Position numbers and translations under genes: made by a program | Shown: positions 16,370-20,740 of the stretch, piece by piece | Layout: each line of letters begins with the position of its first letter | Position numbering within the stretch: the first letter of the stretch is position 1 | The notes under the pieces: model-generated | The model's database searches: none | The model's input: the letters and a program-made list of their open reading frames with translations, nothing else | Told to the model about the DNA's origin: nothing | Assembly: GCF_000485595.1 (NCBI RefSeq) | Contig: NW_014577410.1 | Span: 385,082-405,821, forward strand | Direction of reading: 5' to 3' | Source of the DNA: Priapulus caudatus | Taxonomy: Eukaryota > Priapulida > Priapulimorpha > Priapulimorphida > Priapulidae | DNA: 20,740 nucleotides

Positions 16370-16410
<41 letters not shown>
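16200..16410 (+). repeat. GA-rich tract followed by CA microsatellite
   Basis: Purine-rich sequence from about 16202 to 16345 passes directly into a CA run from about 16349 to 16409. It lies about 160 bases upstream of the candidate start codon at 16566. Confidence 0.95.
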
Positions 16411-16411
<1 letters not shown>

Positions 16412-16565
16412 CAGACAGCTCTGTATATGGAGTAAGAACAGTGGTCAACCGTGGATAATTGAGGGCAGCGGAAGACACTGACCGACCGCGTTCGTGTCGC
16501 AGCCATCACGCTGCTATCGGCTTATCCACCATCGTCAACATCGTCGTCCTCTCCACCGCGCGGAG

Positions 16566-16698
16566 ATGGCATGCAGTCGACAGAGCCTGGCACAGCTGCG
16601 GTTTTCTCTTCCGGCGGGATACGGCGGCGGAAGCACGCTGGAAGCCGTCATGGAAGACTGCGCCGATCCCGGCCTACCGTGGCTCCTCCACTACGTCG
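16566..16698 (+). CDS. Candidate alternative first coding exon, unidentified gene
   Basis: An ATG in good context (GGAGATGG) opens a frame of 44 codons, starting MACSRQSLAQLRF and ending CADPGLPWLLHYVG, with donor GTCG|GTATGT in phase 1. The upstream sequence is CpG-rich, as expected of a start region. I do not recognise a family. A second frame starting four bases later is also open over the same stretch, so the frame is not certain. The peptide end resembles that of the candidate exon at 12642 in pattern and phase, which would fit alternative first exons of one gene extending right of the window. Confidence 0.35.
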
Positions 16699-16828
16699 GT
16701 ATGTCACTCCTACGATCCATCACTTCGCTGTCCGGGTGTCTTTTTTTCATTTTTCCCACTATCCTCTTGGTCCCCCGATGGGACATAAGGCCGTGTGTCT
16801 TTTCAGGGCGTTTATTCATTGGAAGTTC

Positions 16829-16877
16829 TTTGGGTTCAGTTGCTCTTTGGGTTCAGTTGCTTTTTGGGTTCAGTTGC
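16829..16877. repeat. 17-18-bp tandem repeat, three copies
   Basis: TTTGGGTTCAGTTGC occurs three times in a row with short variable joins, just downstream of the candidate exon. Confidence 0.9.
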
Positions 16878-17214
16878 GAAACCATCCGCTGCACTAGTTG
16901 GGGATGATGTCGTCATGGGTAGGGTTGGCTGGTGGGGATTGTTGCTAGGTAAGTGAGATAGTGTGTTAACGTGTTAATTATTTGTAATAACGCGTTGATG
17001 ACACGTGAATGATGAGTAAGTAACATCCGTTCGTCGGCAGTAGTTAATAAACCAGTTCTGGGTCTGGATTGATCAGTCAGATTATGGCAATCTGGAGATT
17101 AATTTAGCGTCGCCTCACGGGCGAAGCAGTGAGCTTTAACACAGGTTATACTTAAGCAATGCTTAAACTACTACCATCCTGTTGCTGCCCAGTACTGACC
17201 ACCGTTCTACACTC

Positions 17215-17360
17215 TGCCTAGGTGATTTTTGATTATTAATGACCCATGCCCATATGATTATTGATTAGTGATGACCAATCCCGGGCGACTATTGATTATT
17301 CGTTATTGACGACCAGTACCCAGATAATTATTTATTATTATTTATTCAGTACCCATTGGT
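17215..17360. repeat. Degenerate ~50-bp tandem repeat
   Basis: Segments of the form GATTATTGATTATT..TGACCA.TRCCC recur about three times between 17220 and 17350, with the last copy degenerate. The rest of 16878-18866 has no recognised gene. It contains TA runs at about 17935-17950 and 18078-18112 and a C-run at about 18000-18008. Confidence 0.6.
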
Positions 17361-18866
17361 TGTTGGTTTGATATGACAACCTGTGGCAGGGGACTATTGT
17401 TTCTAATGGGTAAGCGTATAAAAGTGTGCACGTATCAGCGCAGGTGAAATCTGGGGCACAGGGTTGAACTGTTCAGTGTTATAGTATGGTGGTCCAAGTG
17501 ACTATATATATATTCTTCACTAAAGGCTGGGGACGTGATGATTATTACGAACCCTAAGAACGAGATTTTTTCTGATGGCCCGGGATATGATAGCCATTTG
17601 GGCCACCATACTCTAGAAGGTTTAGACCTCTTCGTCTGGTCATACCGTTCTTACTGTACACTGACCGTGGAAATTGTAAACCTGAGAGTGGACTATAAAT
17701 TGCATTCTAGAAATCTACCCTGGGTGTTGTAGTCGCTTGCATGCGTCTCGCTATTCACACAGTGCGTAGGCAGCAGTAGTATACAGAATATGTCAGTGGT
17801 GCGCGGACACGATTCATGCTCGTGTGCATGATGATCGCTGGCGTGCATGTTATGCGTGTGCTGTTGTATTATATAATCAAAATATATTATTCGAGGTAGT
17901 TAAATAAAGAAATTTGTCTTTTTAATCCTGATAATATATATATATATATAATATTTATTTATTGAATTATATATTAAACATGTTTAAACTGAAAACTGCC
18001 CCCCCCCCTATCTGCATATTTAAAGCATTGAAATTTAATCACGGCAATTCGTTGGGCATCTATGTATAGTACTTATAGTATATATATATATTTATATGTA
18101 TATATATATATCCTGCGACCGGTTACTTGGGAGAGCGATCGTAAACGCTTGCCTCGTGAATGCAAACGTTAAAGTATTTACTAACCGATGACGGCATCAA
18201 TGCGACCCGCTTGTGTTGCCTTATACCACACTTACCTGTATCCTGTAGTCGCCTAGAGCTGGTTGTGTTACGTTACCTGTGTCCGGCTAGATTGCTACCT
18301 GCTTTTACCGGTGTCAGTATAGAGCTTGACTGTCTACGCGTAGAGAGCTTGTTATCACGGGGGAAGGCGGGGGAGGGGGAAACACACACGGCCGGAACGT
18401 CGGCGAATTCCCCCCGTGAGGTTAATTTCACGGTAATGCGCGCACGCCGACGTGCAAATATTTGCGTTAACTCAATCATTAGGTTCGATGTGATTTCACC
18501 GGTCGAACCGCTGCCGTTTAGCTGTGCGTATGTATGTATGCGCTACAATATAGCCATTGTTCTAGCGAGGGTACCGGCATGCGTCCACTTTAATGTGGTG
18601 ACAGTTTCGAAATAACGAACCTGCTGCGGCTCGCGATCACAGGTAGCAAGGTAGAGCGAGGTATCCAGCAGGCTGCTGTAATAGCTGTATAATCGCCGTA
18701 TAATAGCTGCTGCTCTTGCGGCTGTTGATGATTATTGTTATTATCGGGAGATATTAAGGTGTTGCTGGTTCATTCACGCTGTCTTCTCCAATTACCGGCT
18801 GTTAATTGCATAGCGAATCCGGCTACCGATTACACGGTATCAGCTGCGCTTGTGACCGGGTGCCTT

Positions 18867-18940
18867 TATATAGATCTATATCAGAAGTAGATAATAGAAG
18901 GAAAATAATAGTTCCCTATTATCTACTTCTGATCTATATA
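18867..18940. repeat. Inverted repeat (hairpin A)
   Basis: The left arm (18867-18897) and right arm (18916-18940) are perfect reverse complements over 25 bases, apart from a six-base TATATC duplication in the left arm. The loop is 18 bases. The outer sequence begins TATATAGATC. Confidence 0.95.
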
Positions 18941-19090
18941 ATAGTATACGTCCTATTTTAGTTGCAACCAGTATGTTCACAAAATGTTCCATATATAAAG
19001 GGTCTGGTTATAATCATGTACAGAGTTCTAACACCGTAACCAATATCATCGAGATGGCATTATAGTTGTGGGATAACACCAGGAGTATCA

Positions 19091-19114
19091 TAATATAGAT
19101 GATAATCTATATTA
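19091..19114. repeat. Palindrome (hairpin B) at the edge of the transposon
   Basis: TAATATAGAT and ATCTATATTA form perfect 10-base arms around GATA. The right arm ends exactly where the hAT-like element begins. Confidence 0.9.
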
Positions 19115-19495
19115 CAGGGGGCAAAATTAACGGGAGTCCTGAGTCAAATGCTCCCTGATTTTACTGTCGGACTCCCTGATTTGACAGATGCAGGAGTCCG
19201 TGTGACTCGCCTGGAAAATCTGCTATCACGGAACTAACGAGTACTTCGTTCACCAAAGCAAGGCCGCCTGCGCATTACACTGCTGGTGATTTTTTGTCAG
19301 GCAAATATGCAAAGAGGAATTTTGGTAGGCTAGCATCGCATGAATCTAAGTTCAAAATAAGCACATGTGTTATTATTGTTATGCTTTAGTTTTGAGTTTC
19401 AGACTGCGGACTCTCTCATTTTGCTGCGGACTCCCTCTTTTTGAGGGCAGAGAGTCCATTTGACTCCCTTGTTCAAAAGTTAATTTCTAACCCTG
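19115..19495. mobile_element. hAT-like non-autonomous transposon (381 bp)
   Basis: The ends are inverted: the left begins CAGGG..CAAAATTAAC and the right, read inward, begins CAGGGTTAGAAATTAAC. Both continue into GGGAGTC..TCAAATG motifs, and GGACTCCCT-type words recur inside. A 6-bp ATATTA lies directly on both sides (19109-19114, 19496-19501). hAT elements normally make 8-bp duplications, so the superfamily call is tentative. There is no transposase; it is MITE-sized. Confidence 0.65.
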
Positions 19496-19569
19496 ATATT
19501 ATCAGGAGTGTATAATAGGGAGGATATATAGGAGTGTATAATATCCCTATTATACACTCCTGATATTAT
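19496..19569. repeat. Inverted repeat (hairpin C)
   Basis: Arms 19496-19521 and 19544-19569 pair with one mismatch in 26. The loop carries a further direct copy of GGAGTGTATAATA. A smaller hairpin follows at 19577-19601 (CTGACACA / TGTGTCAG, nine-base loop). Confidence 0.95.
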
Positions 19570-19739
19570 GAAACTCCTGACACATTTTATCACTGTGTCA
19601 GCATTCTAACACGGTGGCAGCATGTAATGAAGAAAATTCAGTCATAATTAGGGATTAGAAATTACATCAGTAGACTCGGTGTCAGGGACTGGCCGCGGGG
19701 GACCAATTCGTCACCCGCCTCATTAGTGTCAAAAGACTA

Positions 19740-20040
19740 GGCCAGTGGTCAGATAACCCAGTGGTCCCTATTTTTGGAAACTATATCTAGCTCCAAGACA
19801 GTAATCTAATACTGAGACAACATTCTCGCTCGGAGCCAGAATTAAGACTAAGACAGTAGTCTACCATCAAGACAGTACTATTCTAATAGTATACCCATAC
19901 ATCATTCTAACCCTGAAGCATCATGCTAGCATTGAAACAGTATTCTAACAAAGAGAGAGAGAGGGAGAGAGAGATAGAGAGCATTCTAATAGAGAGAGAT
20001 AGAGAGCATTCTAATAGAGAGAGAGAGGCGGAATTCTAAT
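19740..20040. repeat. Degenerate short repeats with CATTCTAA and GAGA
   Basis: AAGACAGTA and ATTCTAAT/CATTCTAA motifs recur roughly every 20 bases from about 19790 to 19950. They are followed by GA runs separated by CATTCTAATAGAGAGAG, repeated near 19980 and 20005. No gene is evident. Confidence 0.6.
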
Positions 20041-20663
20041 GCTGATACATGCAAGCACTGCTCTTACTATGCAATGCCCTTGGTAAACATCTCCGTCAGT
20101 CACGCGACCTAAACCACTCAGTAATGACGAACGAGCAAACATTTCCCTTCCTCTCTCTTCCGTGTCCGGCCTTGCGTCTAGCTCATCGGCCGGTACCGAC
20201 CAGCGCTGACCGCTGTCCAGCTAGCTGTGGGTCATCAACGTACATCTAGGGCAGCTATCGTTCACAGATCACTCCGTTAATCTCAGTATGTTAGTGACTG
20301 TAGTAGACTGTGGACAACCCTTGAGTGACTAAGCCGTTAATCTCTCTAGGGTTCTGTGGTTTGTCTCGAGGCAAGTGCCATGTAGCGGAGAGATATCTAA
20401 TTGTGTTACTGGCGAGGCGTTATGATGAATTTTGTTGACTGCAGGCTTGGCGTAATCATTCTGAATCATTACTGCAGCTGCAGGCTACCCGTAACGTAAC
20501 AGTGATGTAGACCCCTTCAGGGACAGGTGAGAGTAGTGCTGGTACATTGAGCCGCACCGACAGGCGTGTGATGCGAATTCATGAATATTTAGATTAGGTC
20601 TGTGTGAGGCTATGTGTTACGCCTGCCTCTGTCGCTACTGTGCTCTGATATGCAGAGTTATTG
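20041..20663. other. Region without recognised gene
   Basis: Unique-looking sequence with moderate GC. I see no supported coding exon, RNA gene or transposon end. Phrases such as CCGTTAATCTC recur (20273 and 20333), suggesting minor local duplication. Confidence 0.6.
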
Positions 20664-20724
20664 TATCCCCCGAACGAAGTTCGTGGGGATACTATGGATT
20701 TGGCATCGTCGCGCCGCCGCCGCC
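20664..20724. repeat. Hairpin followed by CCG repeat at the window edge
   Basis: GTATCCCC and GGGGATAC, with inner CGAAC/GTTCG pairing, form a stem of about 12 bp around GAA, with a one-base bulge (20664-20692). It is followed by a GCC run at about 20711-20725. This may be the head of a dispersed repeat that continues past the window. Confidence 0.7.
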
Positions 20725-20740
20725 GCAGAGATTGACTTGT

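Noticed and set aside
18160-18615. 151-codon plus-strand open frame
   Set aside because: No family resemblance or splice context; length is compatible with chance in GC-richer sequence.
10087-20740. tRNA or other structured RNA genes
   Set aside because: I looked for TTCRA-type T-arms and matching acceptor stems and saw none; the hairpins present are long AT-rich foldbacks.

Overview
This is animal nuclear DNA. It holds most of one intron-rich gene on the minus strand and about 10.6 kb of upstream, repeat-rich DNA with no confidently identified gene. The gene encodes phosphoribosylformylglycinamidine synthase (PFAS, also FGAM synthase or FGAR amidotransferase), the large single-chain enzyme of step 4 of de novo purine synthesis. 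I rebuilt it by hand: 18 coding exons run from an ATG at 10086 down to 363, all 17 complete introns are GT-AG, and every junction keeps the reading frame and matches the animal PFAS order of motifs. The rest of the glutaminase domain, including the expected catalytic Cys, lies beyond position 1. The protein resembles animal PFAS almost word for word in places (for example YLTNKVDRSVGGLVAQQQ). Introns of a few hundred bases, abundant microsatellites and hAT-like transposon ends suggest an invertebrate metazoan, but I cannot name the group.

Layout. 1-379: 20-bp minisatellite that contains the end of exon 18 and its splice donor. 363-10086: PFAS exons 18 to 1, with introns carrying microsatellites, a 63-bp tandem repeat and one hAT-like transposon end. 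10087-12553: probable PFAS promoter and 5' UTR side, with no clear gene. 12554-12687 and 16566-16698: two candidate first coding exons on the plus strand, both ending in phase 1 at good donors, possibly alternative starts of an unidentified divergent gene whose body would lie right of the window. 14050-16420: CpG-richer DNA with long GA and CA tracts. 18867-19601: nested foldback structures, one interrupted by a 381-bp hAT-like non-autonomous element. 19700-20045: degenerate repeats. 20664-20740: a hairpin followed by a CCG tract.

Most notable: (1) the PFAS exon 18/intron 18 boundary has been amplified about 18 times, so the intron opens with an array of near-identical potential splice donors; (2) a one-base excess in exon 6 breaks the frame immediately after the conserved SEHSR motif, which is either a sequence error or an inactivating allele; (3) six 13-residue repeats plus a shorter NGQAV repeat expand an inter-domain linker in exon 12; (4) the first bases of exon 14 are duplicated in the intron just before it. 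No RNA genes, CRISPR arrays or viral genes were seen.
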